Part shown: positions 1 through 9,200 of the stretch, piece by piece | Position numbering within the stretch: position 1 is the first letter of the stretch | How the letters are laid out: every line of letters begins with the position of its first letter | Assembly: GCF_004016505.1 (NCBI RefSeq) | Contig: NZ_SACR01000001.1 | Location: forward strand, 310,001-374,000 | DNA: 64,000 nt | DNA from: Rubrivivax rivuli | GTDB lineage: Bacteria > Pseudomonadota > Gammaproteobacteria > Burkholderiales > Burkholderiaceae_C | Direction: 5' to 3' | Notes under the pieces: model-generated | What the model was told of the DNA's origin: nothing | Database searches by the model: none | Seen by the model: only the letters and a program-made list of their open reading frames with translations | Translations under genes and position numbers: made by a program

Positions 1-654
1 GTCGGCGTAGGTTTCCACCACCTCGCGCGCGACGGCCCCGGTCATCCACCCGGCCAGCAGCTGGGCGAACCGCGGCGACGGCGCGGCGAGCACGAACTCG
101 AGCCGGTAGCGGTCGAGCACGCGCAGGCCCGGCACTTCCACGTCGTAGGGGAAGGGCGTCTTGTTCTTCAGCGCCGCGGCGCGCAGCTCGCTCAGGCCGA
201 GGATCTTCTCGTTCTCGAACAGGTAAAGGTGCTCGGTGCGGATGGCCGGGTCGTAGAAGCGCTTGAAGGCGTAGACGTAGTCGGCGGCCACCAGCTCGCG
301 CGGCTGGCCCTTGAAGGCCGAGTCGTCGGCGAAGTAGATGCCGCGCTTGAGCGTGAACACGAAACGCTTGAAGTCGGCGCTGGCCTCGGGCAGCGCCTCG
401 GCCGTCTGCGGCACCAGCACGCCGGGCCGGGCCAGCGGGTCGTAGGCCAGCAGGCCTTCGAAGATGTGCGAGATGACGCGGATCGACGACTGGTCGCCCA
501 CCCGCGGCGGGTCGAAGCCGGTCTCGGCGAAGTCGAAGGCCACGCGCAGCGTCTTGGCCGCCACGGTGGCGCGCGCCACGCTGGGCAGCGCGCCTTGCAG
601 CGCCGTGGCCGCGGCCAGCGCGGCCGGGCCCGTGATGAGGCCGCGGCGCTTCAT
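1..654 (-). CDS. ABC transporter substrate-binding protein, family 5 (3' part cut by window edge)
   Basis: This is the N-terminal 218 residues of a periplasmic binding protein for a peptide-type (OppA/DppA-like) ABC importer; the rest lies outside the window. It starts with a basic MKRRG and a hydrophobic signal-like stretch. It then carries the family hallmarks seen in its four neighbours: an AETGFDPP segment, the pair GIYFADDSAFKGQ and RELVAADYVYAFKRF, and an AREVVE segment near the cut. The start codon overlaps the stop of the next gene upstream (ATGA, 651-654), which indicates translational coupling. It belongs to a tandem set of five paralogues and should share the permeases at 8250-10271. 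The ligand is not readable from sequence. Confidence 0.85.
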   Translation of the reverse strand, partial: MKRRGLITGPAALAAATALQGALPSVARATVAAKTLRVAFDFAETGFDPPRVGDQSSIRVISHIFEGLLAYDPLARPGVLVPQTAEALPEASADFKRFVFTLKRGIYFADDSAFKGQPRELVAADYVYAFKRFYDPAIRTEHLYLFENEKILGLSELRAAALKNKTPFPYDVEVPGLRVLDRYRLEFVLAAPSPRFAQLLAGWMTGAVAREVVETYAD

Positions 655-2456
655 GCCCGGGGCTCCATGTCCACCAGGTGCCACCAGGTGTTCCAGAAGG
701 CCGGGCGGCGGTAGCCCACCAGGCCCGGCGCCATGAGGTCGGCCTGGTAGCGGTGGCAGTGCAGCTTGTAGGGCGCGTAGGCCACGGCCAGGCGCTTGGC
801 CCGATCGAAGAGCGCCAGGCGCTCGGGGCCGTCGGGGATCTGCGCCATGCGTTCGTGGATGGCGTCGAAGGCCGGCAGGCGGAAGCGCGCCAGGTTCTGC
901 AGACCGGCCTGCGGGCCGTAGTAGCGCGTGAGCATGCCCATGCCGTCGCCGCCCGTGGCGGCCGAGGCCACGCCCCACATCTGCAGCTTGCCGGCGCGCG
1001 CGGCCTTCAGGTTCTCGGGCCACTTGGCGATCTTGAACTCGATGCGCACGCCGATGGCGTCCATGTTGCGCTGCCAGAGTTCGTTGAGCTGGCGGTTCTG
1101 CTGGTCGGGCTGCGTGGCGTACTGCAGCACCAGCGGCCGGCCATCGGGCAGCTCGCGCCAGCCGTCGCCGTCGCGGTCGACATAGCCGTACAGGTCGAGC
1201 AGCGCACGGGCGCGCGCCGGGTCGTAGTCGCTGTTCTCGCTCTTGAAGGCCGGGTCGTAGCCGCTCAGGTGCGGCATCACCGGGCTCTGCGCCGGGATGG
1301 CCATGCCGCGGCGCACGAGGCGGATCTCACGGTCGAGGTCGACAGCCAGGTTCAGCGCACGGCGCAACGCCACCTTCTCGGGCGCGAGGCCGCCGATCAC
1401 CGGGTCGTCCATGTTGTAGAAGGTCATGACGATGTCGGAGGTCAGCACCCGGCGGCCGCGCACGCCCCGCTTGGCCAGGTTGGGCGCGATCACGCCGCCG
1501 GGCATGGCCATGTCGATGAACTCCGCCGGCACGCGGTCGAGCAGGTCGGCCTCGCCGTTCAGGAAGGACAGCCAGCGCGGCTGGCTTTCTTCGATGATGC
1601 TGATCTCCACGCGGTCGAGCAGGGGCACGCGGCGGCCGCGCAGCTTGGCGGCGATGGCCTGGCCTTCGGCATCGTCGGGCGCGGGCTGGGCGTCCCACAG
1701 GCGCTCGCGGTAGTTGGGGTTGCGCGCCAGCACGATGCGTGACGAACGCCGCCAGCTTGCCAGCCGGAAGGGCCCGGTGCCCACCGGGTGCTCGGCGATC
1801 TTGTCCTTGTAGAACTCCACCACCTCGCGCGCCACGCTGCCGTAGAGGTCGCTCACCGCCAGCGTGTCCTGGAAACGCGGGCGCGGCTCTTCCAGGTTGA
1901 ACTGCACCGTGTAGCGGTCGAGCGCGCGCAGGCCCTCGATGGGCGTGTCGTAGCTGAAGGGCTGCTTGCTCTTCAGCGCCTGCTGGCGCAGCGCGGCCAG
2001 GCCGAGGAACTTCAGGTCCTCGATGCTGGCCCAGAAGGGGCTCTTCACCGCCGGGTCGGCGAAGCGCTTGAAGCTGTAGACCACGTCGGCGGCCACCAGC
2101 TCGCGCTTCTGCCCTTTGAAGGCCGGGTCGTCGGCGAAGTAGATGCCGGGGCGGATCTTCACCGTCCAGCGCCGGTAGTCGTTCTCCACCAGCGGGTGGT
2201 CTTCGGCCGTCAGCGGCACCAGCTTCGCAGGGCGCGCGAGGTGGTCGAAGGCGTAGAGCGCCTCGAAGAGGTGGGCCGTGACGGTGCGCGAGTAGGTGTC
2301 GCTGATCTGCGCCGGGTCGAAGCCGGTCTCGGCCACCTGGAAGGCGTAGCGCAGCACACGGGCCGTGCCTTGGGCTGCAGCCGGGGCGAAGGCCGCGCCC
2401 AGGCCAGTGGCCAGGCCGGCCGAGAGCCCCAGCGCCAGCGTCTGCCGCCGCTTCAC
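651..2456 (-). CDS. ABC transporter substrate-binding protein, family 5
   Basis: Periplasmic solute-binding protein of 601 residues, the usual length for the OppA/DppA class. I chose the GTG at 2456 because it opens a VKRRQTLALGLSAG signal peptide, has GAGG upstream, and lies 10 bases after the previous stop. A start at 2555 would run deep into the upstream gene. Visible motifs are AETGFDPAQISDTYSR, GIYFADDPAFKGQKREL, HPVGTGPFRLASWRRSSRI, and an EF-hand-like DRDGDGWRELPDG loop in the C-terminal lobe. It is very close to the neighbour at 2467-4308, which suggests recent duplication. Its stop overlaps the start of the next paralogue. The substrate is unknown; di- or oligopeptides, or another amphipathic ligand, are the family norm. 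Confidence 0.9.
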   Translation of the reverse strand: MKRRQTLALGLSAGLATGLGAAFAPAAAQGTARVLRYAFQVAETGFDPAQISDTYSRTVTAHLFEALYAFDHLARPAKLVPLTAEDHPLVENDYRRWTVKIRPGIYFADDPAFKGQKRELVAADVVYSFKRFADPAVKSPFWASIEDLKFLGLAALRQQALKSKQPFSYDTPIEGLRALDRYTVQFNLEEPRPRFQDTLAVSDLYGSVAREVVEFYKDKIAEHPVGTGPFRLASWRRSSRIVLARNPNYRERLWDAQPAPDDAEGQAIAAKLRGRRVPLLDRVEISIIEESQPRWLSFLNGEADLLDRVPAEFIDMAMPGGVIAPNLAKRGVRGRRVLTSDIVMTFYNMDDPVIGGLAPEKVALRRALNLAVDLDREIRLVRRGMAIPAQSPVMPHLSGYDPAFKSENSDYDPARARALLDLYGYVDRDGDGWRELPDGRPLVLQYATQPDQQNRQLNELWQRNMDAIGVRIEFKIAKWPENLKAARAGKLQMWGVASAATGGDGMGMLTRYYGPQAGLQNLARFRLPAFDAIHERMAQIPDGPERLALFDRAKRLAVAYAPYKLHCHRYQADLMAPGLVGYRRPAFWNTWWHLVDMEPRA

Positions 2457-2466
2457 GCGCAGGGCC

Positions 2467-4308
2467 TCAAGTGCGTTTCGCCGCGGCCCGCGGCTCGATG
2501 TCCACCATGTGCCACCACTCGTTCCAGTAGGCCGGGCGGCGGTAGCCGAAGACATCGGCGTACATCATGTCGGCCACGAAACGGTGGCAGTGCAGCTTGT
2601 AGGGCACGTAGGCCACGGCCAGTTTCTTGGCCTGCTTGAACAGGGCCTCGCGCTCGGGGCCGTCGGGCAGTTCGGTGAGCTTGTCGAACACGGCATCGAA
2701 GGCCGGCAGCTTGAAGCGCGCCAGGTTGCCCTGGCCGGCCGAGGGGCTGTAGTAGCGCTCGAGGATGCCCTGCCCGTCGCCCCCGGCCGCCGAAGAAGCC
2801 ACGCCCCACATCTGCAGCTTGCCGGCGCGTGCGGCCTTCAGGTTCTCGGGCCACTTCGCGGGCTTGAACTCGATCTTCAGGCCGATGGCATTCATGTTCT
2901 TCTGCCACAGCTCGTTGAGCTGGCGGCTCTGCTGGTCGGGCTGGGTGGCCGACTGCAGCACGAGCGGGCTGCCGTCGGGCAGTTCGCGCCAGCCGTCGCC
3001 GTTCTTGTCGACGTAGCCGAAGAGGTCGAGCAGCGCCTTGGCCTTGGCCGGGTTGTATTCGCTGTTCTCGCTCTTGAACTGCGGGTCGTAGCCCGAGGTG
3101 TAGGGGATGACCGGGCTCTGCGCCGGGATGCCCATGCCGCGGCGCACGATGCGGATCTCGCGCTCCAGGTCCACCGCCAGGCTGATGGCCCGGCGCAGCG
3201 CCACCTTCTCGGGCGTGTAGCCGCCGATGACCGGGTCTTCCATGTTGAAGTAGGTCATCACGACGTCTGTGACCAGCACACGCTGGCCGCGGATGCCCTG
3301 CTTCAGCAGGTTGGGCGCCGTCTTGCCGCCCGGCATGGCAGCGTTGATGAACTCGCCCGGCACGCGTTCGATGAAGTTCGCCTGGCCCTGCAGGAAGGAC
3401 AGCCAGCGCGGCTGGTTCTCCTCGACGATGCTGATCTCCACGCGGTCGATCAGCGGCAGCTTGCGGCCGCGCAGCTTGGCGGCGATGGCCTGGCCCTCGG
3501 CGTCGTTGGCGGCGGGCTGGGCCTCCCAGACGCGCTCACGGTAGCCCGGGTTGCGCGTGAGCACGATCTGCGAAGAACGCCGCCAGCTGCTGAGGCGGAA
3601 AGGCCCGGTGCCCACCGGGTGGGCGCTGATCTTGTCGCCGTAGAACTCCACCACCTCGCGCGCCTGCGCGCCCAGCAGGTCGCTGGCGGTGAGGACCTCC
3701 ATGAAGCGCGGGCGCGATTCGGCCAGCTTGAACTGCACGGTGTAGCGGTCCAGCGCGCGCAGGCCCTCGATGGGCGCGTCGTAGTCGAAGGGCTTCTTCG
3801 TGGCCAGGGCCTGCTTGTGCAGCATGTCCAGGCCGATGATCTTGGCGTCTTCCACCGTGCTCCAGGCCGGGCTCTTGTTGGCCGGGTCGGCGAAACGCTT
3901 GTAGGTGTAGACGAAGTCTTCGGCCGTGAGCTCGCGTTTCTGGCCCTTGAAGACCGGGTCGTCGGCAAAGAAGATGCCCGGGCGGATCTTCACCGTCCAG
4001 ACCTTGAAGTCGGGGCTGATCTCGGGCAATGCCTGCGCCACCAGCGGCACCACCTTGGGCGGCCGGGCGAGGTGGTCGTAGCCGTAGAAGGCCTCGAAGA
4101 TGTGCGAGGTGACGATGCGCGAGTAGATGTCGCTGAGCGCCGGCGGGTCGAAGCCGGTTTCGGCGATCTGGAAGGCATAGCGCAGCACGCGTTCGCCCGC
4201 AGCGGCCGCAGACGCGGCCGCCTCGGCTGCGGTGGCCTGCGCGTTCGCCACGCCGTGCAGGCCCAGTGCCGCACCCAGGCCGGCACCCAGGGTGTCGCGC
4301 CGCTTCAT
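2467..4308 (-). CDS. ABC transporter substrate-binding protein, family 5
   Basis: Periplasmic binding protein of 613 residues with an N-terminal basic MKRRD followed by a hydrophobic stretch ending near residue 25. It carries the same blocks as its paralogues: AETGFDPPALSDIYSRIVTS, FADDPVFKGQKRELTAEDF, HPVGTGPFRLSSWRRSSQI, and the calcium-loop-like DKNGDGWRELPDG. The start is fixed by a 4-base ATGA overlap with the upstream gene (4305-4308). The next gene begins 10 bases after its stop. It should deliver solute to the shared membrane channel encoded divergently at 8250-10271. The specificity cannot be told from the sequence. Confidence 0.9.
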   Translation of the reverse strand: MKRRDTLGAGLGAALGLHGVANAQATAAEAAASAAAAGERVLRYAFQIAETGFDPPALSDIYSRIVTSHIFEAFYGYDHLARPPKVVPLVAQALPEISPDFKVWTVKIRPGIFFADDPVFKGQKRELTAEDFVYTYKRFADPANKSPAWSTVEDAKIIGLDMLHKQALATKKPFDYDAPIEGLRALDRYTVQFKLAESRPRFMEVLTASDLLGAQAREVVEFYGDKISAHPVGTGPFRLSSWRRSSQIVLTRNPGYRERVWEAQPAANDAEGQAIAAKLRGRKLPLIDRVEISIVEENQPRWLSFLQGQANFIERVPGEFINAAMPGGKTAPNLLKQGIRGQRVLVTDVVMTYFNMEDPVIGGYTPEKVALRRAISLAVDLEREIRIVRRGMGIPAQSPVIPYTSGYDPQFKSENSEYNPAKAKALLDLFGYVDKNGDGWRELPDGSPLVLQSATQPDQQSRQLNELWQKNMNAIGLKIEFKPAKWPENLKAARAGKLQMWGVASSAAGGDGQGILERYYSPSAGQGNLARFKLPAFDAVFDKLTELPDGPEREALFKQAKKLAVAYVPYKLHCHRFVADMMYADVFGYRRPAYWNEWWHMVDIEPRAAAKRT

Positions 4309-6176
4309 TGCGCCGCCCCCTTGGAACGGCTGAAGGCCTCGAGGTCGACGTCGACGTACTTCCAGAAATCGCGCACGAAGATGTTGCGGTGGTAGCCCAC
4401 CACCCAGGGCTGGGCGATGTCGGTGAAGATGCGGTGCACGTGCACCTTGTAGGGCATGTAGGCCACCATCAGGCGCGCGGCGTCGGCCATCACGGCAAAA
4501 CGCTCGGGGCCGTCGGGCATGCCGCGCTGCTGCTCGTAGAGCTTGTTGAAGGCCGGCAGGTCGAAGCGCGCGTGGTTGGCCTGGCCCTTGTTCGGGCCAT
4601 AGCCCAGCGCCAGGAAGGTGTCGCTGTCAGGGCCACCGCTCCAGCCCACGCCCCACATCATCAGCTTGCCGGCGCGGCTGCTCTTCAGGTTCTCGGGCCA
4701 CTTCGCCGCGCTGAATTCGATCTTGATGTTGATCGCCTTCATGTTGCGGTTCCACTGCTCGATGAGCTGGCGGCTCTGCTGGTCGGGCTGGGTGGCGTAC
4801 TGCAGCACCAGCGGGCTGCCATCGGGCTGGTCGCGCCAGCCGTCACCGTTCTTGTCGACGTAGCCGTGCAGGTCGAGCAGCGCCTTGGCCTGGGCCAGGC
4901 TGTAGTCGCTCATCACGGTCTTGAGCTTGGGGTTGTAGGCGCTGGTCTCGGGCGCAATCGGTCCTTGGCTCGGGATGGCCTGGCCGCGGCGCACGAGGCG
5001 GATCTCGCGGTCCACGTCCACCGCCAGGCTGATGGCGCGGCGCAGCGCCACCTTGTGCGGCTCGTAGCCGCCCACCACCGGGTTCTCCATGCCGAAGTAC
5101 GACACCGCCACGTCGGCGCGCGGGTAGCGCACCATCTGCATGCCGCGCTTGGCGTAGATGGGCGCCAGCTGGTTGTTGGGGATGACGCTGCCGGCGAAGT
5201 CGGCCGGCATCTCTTCCATCAGGTCGTGCTCTTCGTTCAGGAAGGCCAGCCAGCGCGGCTGGTTCTCCTCGATGATGGAGATGTGCACCTCGTCCACCAT
5301 GGGCAGGCGCTGGCCCTTGAGCTTGGTGGCGATGGCCTGCAGCCGGGCGTTGCCCTCGGGCGCGGTCTCGTTGTAGTAGACCTCGCGGAAGTTCGGGTTC
5401 CGAGCCAGCACGATGCGCGAGCTGCGCTTCCACTGCGCCAGCCGGTAGGGGCCGGTGCCCACGGGGTGCTCGCCGATCTTGTCGCCGTAGAACTCCACCA
5501 CCTCGCGCGCCAGCGCGCCGGTGAAGGAGCCGTCGGTGAAGTTGCTGCTGATGAAGCGCGGCGCGGGCTCGGCCAGCTTGATCTGGAAGGTGTAGCGGTC
5601 CAGCGCCTTCAGGCCTTCGACGGGCGTGTCGTAGTCGAAGGGCTTCTTCTCGGCGATGAGTTTCTTGCGCAGTTCGCTCAGGCCCAGGATCTTGGCGTTC
5701 TCCAGGATGTAGAGGTTGCCGCTCTTCCAGCGCGGGTCGTAGTGGCGCTTGAGGCTGTAGACGTAGTCTTCCGCGGTGAGCTCGCGCTTCTGGCCCTTGA
5801 AAGCCGGGTCGTCGGCGAAGTAGATGCCCGGCTTGATGCGGATGGTGAAGGTCTTGAAGTCGTCGCTGATCTCGGGCAGGGCCGCGGCGGTGGCCGGGCG
5901 CATCTGCATGGGCTTGGCGAGGAAGCTCCACTCGTAGGGCGCGTCGTAGATGCCGGCAGCCACCGTGCGCGAGTAGAGGTCGGTGATCTGCGCCGGGTCG
6001 AAGCTGGTCTCGGCAATGCGGAAGGCGTAGCGGATGATCTTTTTCGCGCCGGCCGGCGCGGCGCTGGCCGCAGGCGCCGCGGTCTGGGCCTGCGCAGCCG
6101 GCAAGGCCAGGGCGGCGATGGCCAGCACCAGGACGGGGGCCAGGCCGGAGATCAAGGACTTCACGGGGGTCTTCAT
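4305..6176 (-). CDS. ABC transporter substrate-binding protein, family 5
   Basis: Periplasmic binding protein of 623 residues. The ATG at 6176 (MKTPVKSLISG) gives a clean Sec signal peptide ending around AAQAQ and has GAGAGA upstream; an in-frame ATG at 6191 is the alternative. Family blocks present are AETSFDPAQITDLYSR, GIYFADDPAFKGQKREL, HPVGTGPYRLAQWKRSSRI, IIEENQPRWLAFLNEE and DKNGDGWRDQPDG. It differs more from its two left-hand neighbours than they do from each other, notably in the region before the first helix pair (YEWSFLAKPMQ). A 63-base gap separates it from the last paralogue, the widest break in the series, so a separate promoter there is possible. Confidence 0.9.
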   Translation of the reverse strand: MKTPVKSLISGLAPVLVLAIAALALPAAQAQTAAPAASAAPAGAKKIIRYAFRIAETSFDPAQITDLYSRTVAAGIYDAPYEWSFLAKPMQMRPATAAALPEISDDFKTFTIRIKPGIYFADDPAFKGQKRELTAEDYVYSLKRHYDPRWKSGNLYILENAKILGLSELRKKLIAEKKPFDYDTPVEGLKALDRYTFQIKLAEPAPRFISSNFTDGSFTGALAREVVEFYGDKIGEHPVGTGPYRLAQWKRSSRIVLARNPNFREVYYNETAPEGNARLQAIATKLKGQRLPMVDEVHISIIEENQPRWLAFLNEEHDLMEEMPADFAGSVIPNNQLAPIYAKRGMQMVRYPRADVAVSYFGMENPVVGGYEPHKVALRRAISLAVDVDREIRLVRRGQAIPSQGPIAPETSAYNPKLKTVMSDYSLAQAKALLDLHGYVDKNGDGWRDQPDGSPLVLQYATQPDQQSRQLIEQWNRNMKAINIKIEFSAAKWPENLKSSRAGKLMMWGVGWSGGPDSDTFLALGYGPNKGQANHARFDLPAFNKLYEQQRGMPDGPERFAVMADAARLMVAYMPYKVHVHRIFTDIAQPWVVGYHRNIFVRDFWKYVDVDLEAFSRSKGAAQ

Positions 6177-6239
6177 CGGTGTCTCTCGCATCGTCTGCGC
6201 GGCAGCCGGCCGAGTGTCGCTCGGGCCGGGCCGCGCGGT

Positions 6240-8048
6240 TCAGGGGGCCGGCGTCAGGTCGACGTGGCGCCAGAAATCGCGCATGAACGGGTGGGGCATG
6301 TAGCCCTGCACGCGGGGCTGCATCACCCAGGTCTGGATGTCGTGGCCGCTGGCCTTGTAGGGCATGTAGGCCAACGCGATTTTCATGCCTTGCTGGATCA
6401 GGGCGTCGCGCTCGGGGCCGTCGGGCAGCTGCCGCTGGCGCTCGTGCAGCGTGTTGAAGGCCGGCAGGTTGAAGCGCGAGGCGTTGGACTGGCCCTTGTT
6501 TGGGCCGTAGAGCAGGTCCATGAAGTAGGTGCCGTCGGGGATGGCCGCGCTCCAGCCGGTGGTCCACATCATCAGCTTGCCGGCGCGGCTGGCCTTGATG
6601 TTCTCGGGCCAGGCGCCGATGCGGAAGCTGATCTTCACGCCCACCGCCTTCAGCGATTTCTGCCACAGACCCTGCAACTGCCGCGCCAGCTGCGTGGGCT
6701 CGGTGGTCAGCTCCAGCTGCAGCGGGCTGCCGTCGGGGTTCTCGCGCCAGCCGTCGCCGTCGCGGTCGATGTAACCGTAGAGGTCGAGCAGCGCCTTGGC
6801 GCGCGCCGGGTCGTGCGTGCCCATCTCCGAGCGCAGCTTCGGGTCGTAGCCGCTCACGCCCGGGGGGATGGGCGATTGGGCCGGCACCATCTGCCCGTGG
6901 CGCACGAGGTCGATCTCGCGCTGCACGTCGTAGGCCAGGCCCACCGCGCGGCGCAGCGCCACCTTCTCGGGCGTGAGGCCGCCCACCATCGGGTGCTCCA
7001 TGCCGAAGTAGACGTGGCGCGTGATGGGCATGACCAGCTGCCGCATCTGCACGCCCTGCTTGGCCAGGTTGGGCGCGAGGAGGTTGTTGGGCGCGGCGCG
7101 CGTGATGAACTCGGGCGGCACCCAGAGGATGTCGAGCTCGCCGTTCAGGAAGGCCAGCCAGCGCGGCTGGGCCTCTTCGATGATGGCCACCTCCACGCGG
7201 TCCACCATGGGCAGCTTGCGCCCGCGCATCTGCCGCGCAATGGCCTGGCCAGCGGCGTCGTCGGCGTTGGGCTGCTCGTCGTGCACGCTGTGCTGGTGCA
7301 GCGGGTTGCGCTCCAGTTCGATGCGCGAACTGCGCACCCAGCGCCCCAACTTGAACGGCCCCGTGCCCACGGGGTGGCGCATGGTGTCGCCGGGGTGGGC
7401 CTCGATGACCTCGCGCGCCACCGCGCCGCTGACCGCCGGCGTGGCGAACAGGTAGGGCAGGCGCGGCGCCGGCTGGGCCACGCGCACCTCGAAACGATAA
7501 CGGTCGAGCGCGCGGATGCCGGGCACCTCGGTGTCGTAGTCGAAGGGCTTTTTCGTCGCCAGCGCCTGCTTGCGCAGCTCGCTCAGGCCCAGCAGGCCGA
7601 CGTTCTCCCACTGGAACATGGTGGGGCTGCGCGTGAGCGGGTCGAAGTAGCGCTTGATGCTGTAGACGTAGTCGGCCGCCACCAGCTCGCGCGGGCGGCC
7701 CTGGAAGGCCGGGTGATCGGTGAAGAACACCCCAGGGCGCAGCGTGAAGACGAAACGCGTGTGGTTGTCGTGGACCTCGGGCAGGCCCACGGCGGTGTTG
7801 GGCTTCAGGCGCGCGGGCCGGGCCAGGTAGTCGTAGGTCAGCGGCGCGTCGAAGAGGCTGGTGACGATGGCGGCACTGACGACGTCGCTGATCTGCGGCG
7901 GGTCGAAACCCGATTCGCTGGCCAGGAAAGTCACGCGCAGCACCTTCGGCGCGGCCGCCGCCTGCGCACTGGCCGGCCCGGCGGCACACAGTGCCATCCA
8001 GAAGACCAGCACGGCGGCCCCGCAGGCAGAGATCGGGCGTAGCAGCAT
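6240..8048 (-). CDS. ABC transporter substrate-binding protein, family 5 (first gene of the minus-strand array)
   Basis: Periplasmic binding protein of 602 residues and the promoter-proximal member of the five-gene array. A hydrophobic signal peptide ends near PASAQ. The core motifs are kept but this is the most divergent copy: ASESGFDPPQISDVVS, GVFFTDHPAFQGRPREL, HPVGTGPFKLGRWVRSSRI, and IDRDGDGWRENPDG as the EF-hand-like loop. It is transcribed away from the permease gene at 8250, with about 200 bases of shared upstream DNA. Divergence among copies fits different ligand ranges feeding one channel, but this is inference. Confidence 0.9.
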   Translation of the reverse strand: MLLRPISACGAAVLVFWMALCAAGPASAQAAAAPKVLRVTFLASESGFDPPQISDVVSAAIVTSLFDAPLTYDYLARPARLKPNTAVGLPEVHDNHTRFVFTLRPGVFFTDHPAFQGRPRELVAADYVYSIKRYFDPLTRSPTMFQWENVGLLGLSELRKQALATKKPFDYDTEVPGIRALDRYRFEVRVAQPAPRLPYLFATPAVSGAVAREVIEAHPGDTMRHPVGTGPFKLGRWVRSSRIELERNPLHQHSVHDEQPNADDAAGQAIARQMRGRKLPMVDRVEVAIIEEAQPRWLAFLNGELDILWVPPEFITRAAPNNLLAPNLAKQGVQMRQLVMPITRHVYFGMEHPMVGGLTPEKVALRRAVGLAYDVQREIDLVRHGQMVPAQSPIPPGVSGYDPKLRSEMGTHDPARAKALLDLYGYIDRDGDGWRENPDGSPLQLELTTEPTQLARQLQGLWQKSLKAVGVKISFRIGAWPENIKASRAGKLMMWTTGWSAAIPDGTYFMDLLYGPNKGQSNASRFNLPAFNTLHERQRQLPDGPERDALIQQGMKIALAYMPYKASGHDIQTWVMQPRVQGYMPHPFMRDFWRHVDLTPAP

Positions 8049-8249
8049 GGACGGGTGCGCGGGGCCCGCAGGGGGCCTCGAAGAAAAGCGCGAAGTCTAG
8101 GGGTGCCCGGGCACGCCGCTTGCTGGCGATCACCCGCATACCGGGGGGGAAATCACCGGCGGAAAGCCCTCGGGGGCCCCCCTACACTCGCGCATCCCAA
8201 AAACCGGGTGGCCCGCCACGAGTGCGGCTGCCCACGGAGATCCTTTTCA
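8049..8249. promoter_or_regulatory. Divergent intergenic region between binding-protein array and permease operon
   Basis: This 201-base stretch must hold the start sites for both the binding-protein array and the permease/ATPase genes. A -10-like TACACT lies at 8183-8188 in the permease direction, but no good -35 is visible 17 bases upstream. A GGAG ribosome-binding site at about 8236-8239 fits the ATG at 8250. No clear operator palindrome was recognised. Confidence 0.35.
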
Positions 8250-9188
8250 ATGGCTGCCTATCTGATACGCCGCCTGTGGCAGATGATTCCCACGCTGGCA
8301 GGCGTGGTGCTGCTGGTGTTTTTCCTCTTCAAGTACTTCGGCGGCGACCCGGCCGAGGTGCTGGGCGGCTTGAATGCCAGCCCCGACCAGATCAAGGCGA
8401 TCCGCCAGACCCTGGGCCTGGACGAGCCGGTCTGGGTGCAGCTGTGGATCTTCGTCAAGCAGATCGTCACCTTCGACTGGGGCAAGAGCTGGGCCACCAA
8501 CGAGGCCGTGAGCAACCTCTTCGCCACGCGGCTGCCGGCCACGCTGACGGTGATGGTGCCCATCCTCATTCTTGAAGTGACGCTGGCCATCCCCATCGCC
8601 ATGTGGGTGGCCTACCGCCGCGGCAGCCTGACCGACCGCACGCTGACGGTGGTGACGACCGTGGCGCTGTCGATCAGCTTCCTGGTCTACGTCATCGTGG
8701 GCCAGTACCTGTTCGGCTTCCAGCTCGGCTGGTTCCCGGTGCAGGGCTGGAGCGACAGCACGCTCACCAACCTCAGCACCTACGTGCCGCTGCCGGTGTT
8801 CCTGGCGCTGCTGGTGAGCCTGGCGCCGCAGACCCGCCTGTACCGCAGCTTCTTCCTCGATGAGCTGGGGCAGGACTACGTGCGCACCGCGCGCGCCAAG
8901 GGCCTGACCGAGAACACGGTGCTGTTCCGCCACGTGCTGCGCAACGCCACCATCCCCATCCTCACCAACATCGGCTTGCTGCTGCCGGGCATCTTCGTCG
9001 GCAGCTTCCTGATCGAGGTCTTCTTCTCCATCCCCGGCATCGGGCGCGAGGTGCTGCTGGCCGTGAACCGCAGCGATTTCCCCGTGATCCAGGCCGTGAC
9101 CATCTATCTCGCCGTGTTGACGATGTTCATCAACCTGCTCACCGACCTGGCCTACAAGGTCGCCGACCCACGGGTCGTGCTGAAGTAA
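8250..9188 (+). CDS. ABC transporter permease, DppB/OppB type
   Basis: Inner-membrane channel subunit of 312 residues for a peptide-class importer. The ATG at 8250 is preceded by GGAG and begins MAAYLIRRLWQMIPTLAGVV, the standard start of this family with the first membrane helix. The loop contacting the ATPase is clear: ELGQDYVRTARAKGL followed by FRHVLRNA. Five or six hydrophobic segments are visible, and the protein ends in a typical DPRVVLK. It pairs with the permease 12 bases downstream and probably accepts ligand from the five binding proteins encoded divergently. Confidence 0.93.
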   Translation: MAAYLIRRLWQMIPTLAGVVLLVFFLFKYFGGDPAEVLGGLNASPDQIKAIRQTLGLDEPVWVQLWIFVKQIVTFDWGKSWATNEAVSNLFATRLPATLTVMVPILILEVTLAIPIAMWVAYRRGSLTDRTLTVVTTVALSISFLVYVIVGQYLFGFQLGWFPVQGWSDSTLTNLSTYVPLPVFLALLVSLAPQTRLYRSFFLDELGQDYVRTARAKGLTENTVLFRHVLRNATIPILTNIGLLLPGIFVGSFLIEVFFSIPGIGREVLLAVNRSDFPVIQAVTIYLAVLTMFINLLTDLAYKVADPRVVLK

Positions 9189-9200
9189 GGGGCCGCCAAG

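Noticed and set aside
2457..2555. N-terminal extension of the binding protein that would start at 2555
   Set aside because: It overlaps the upstream gene by 89 bases and places a signal peptide inside the protein; the GTG at 2456 is a better start.
4266..8042. Very long plus-strand open frame of 1258 codons opposite the binding-protein genes, and similar long frames at 2365-4395, 4843-8139 (minus), 50389-53484 (minus) and 53163-57797 (minus)
   Set aside because: All lie antisense or out of frame to clear genes with recognisable motifs. They are low-complexity His/Arg/Ala/Gly translations, as expected in very GC-rich DNA where stop codons are rare.
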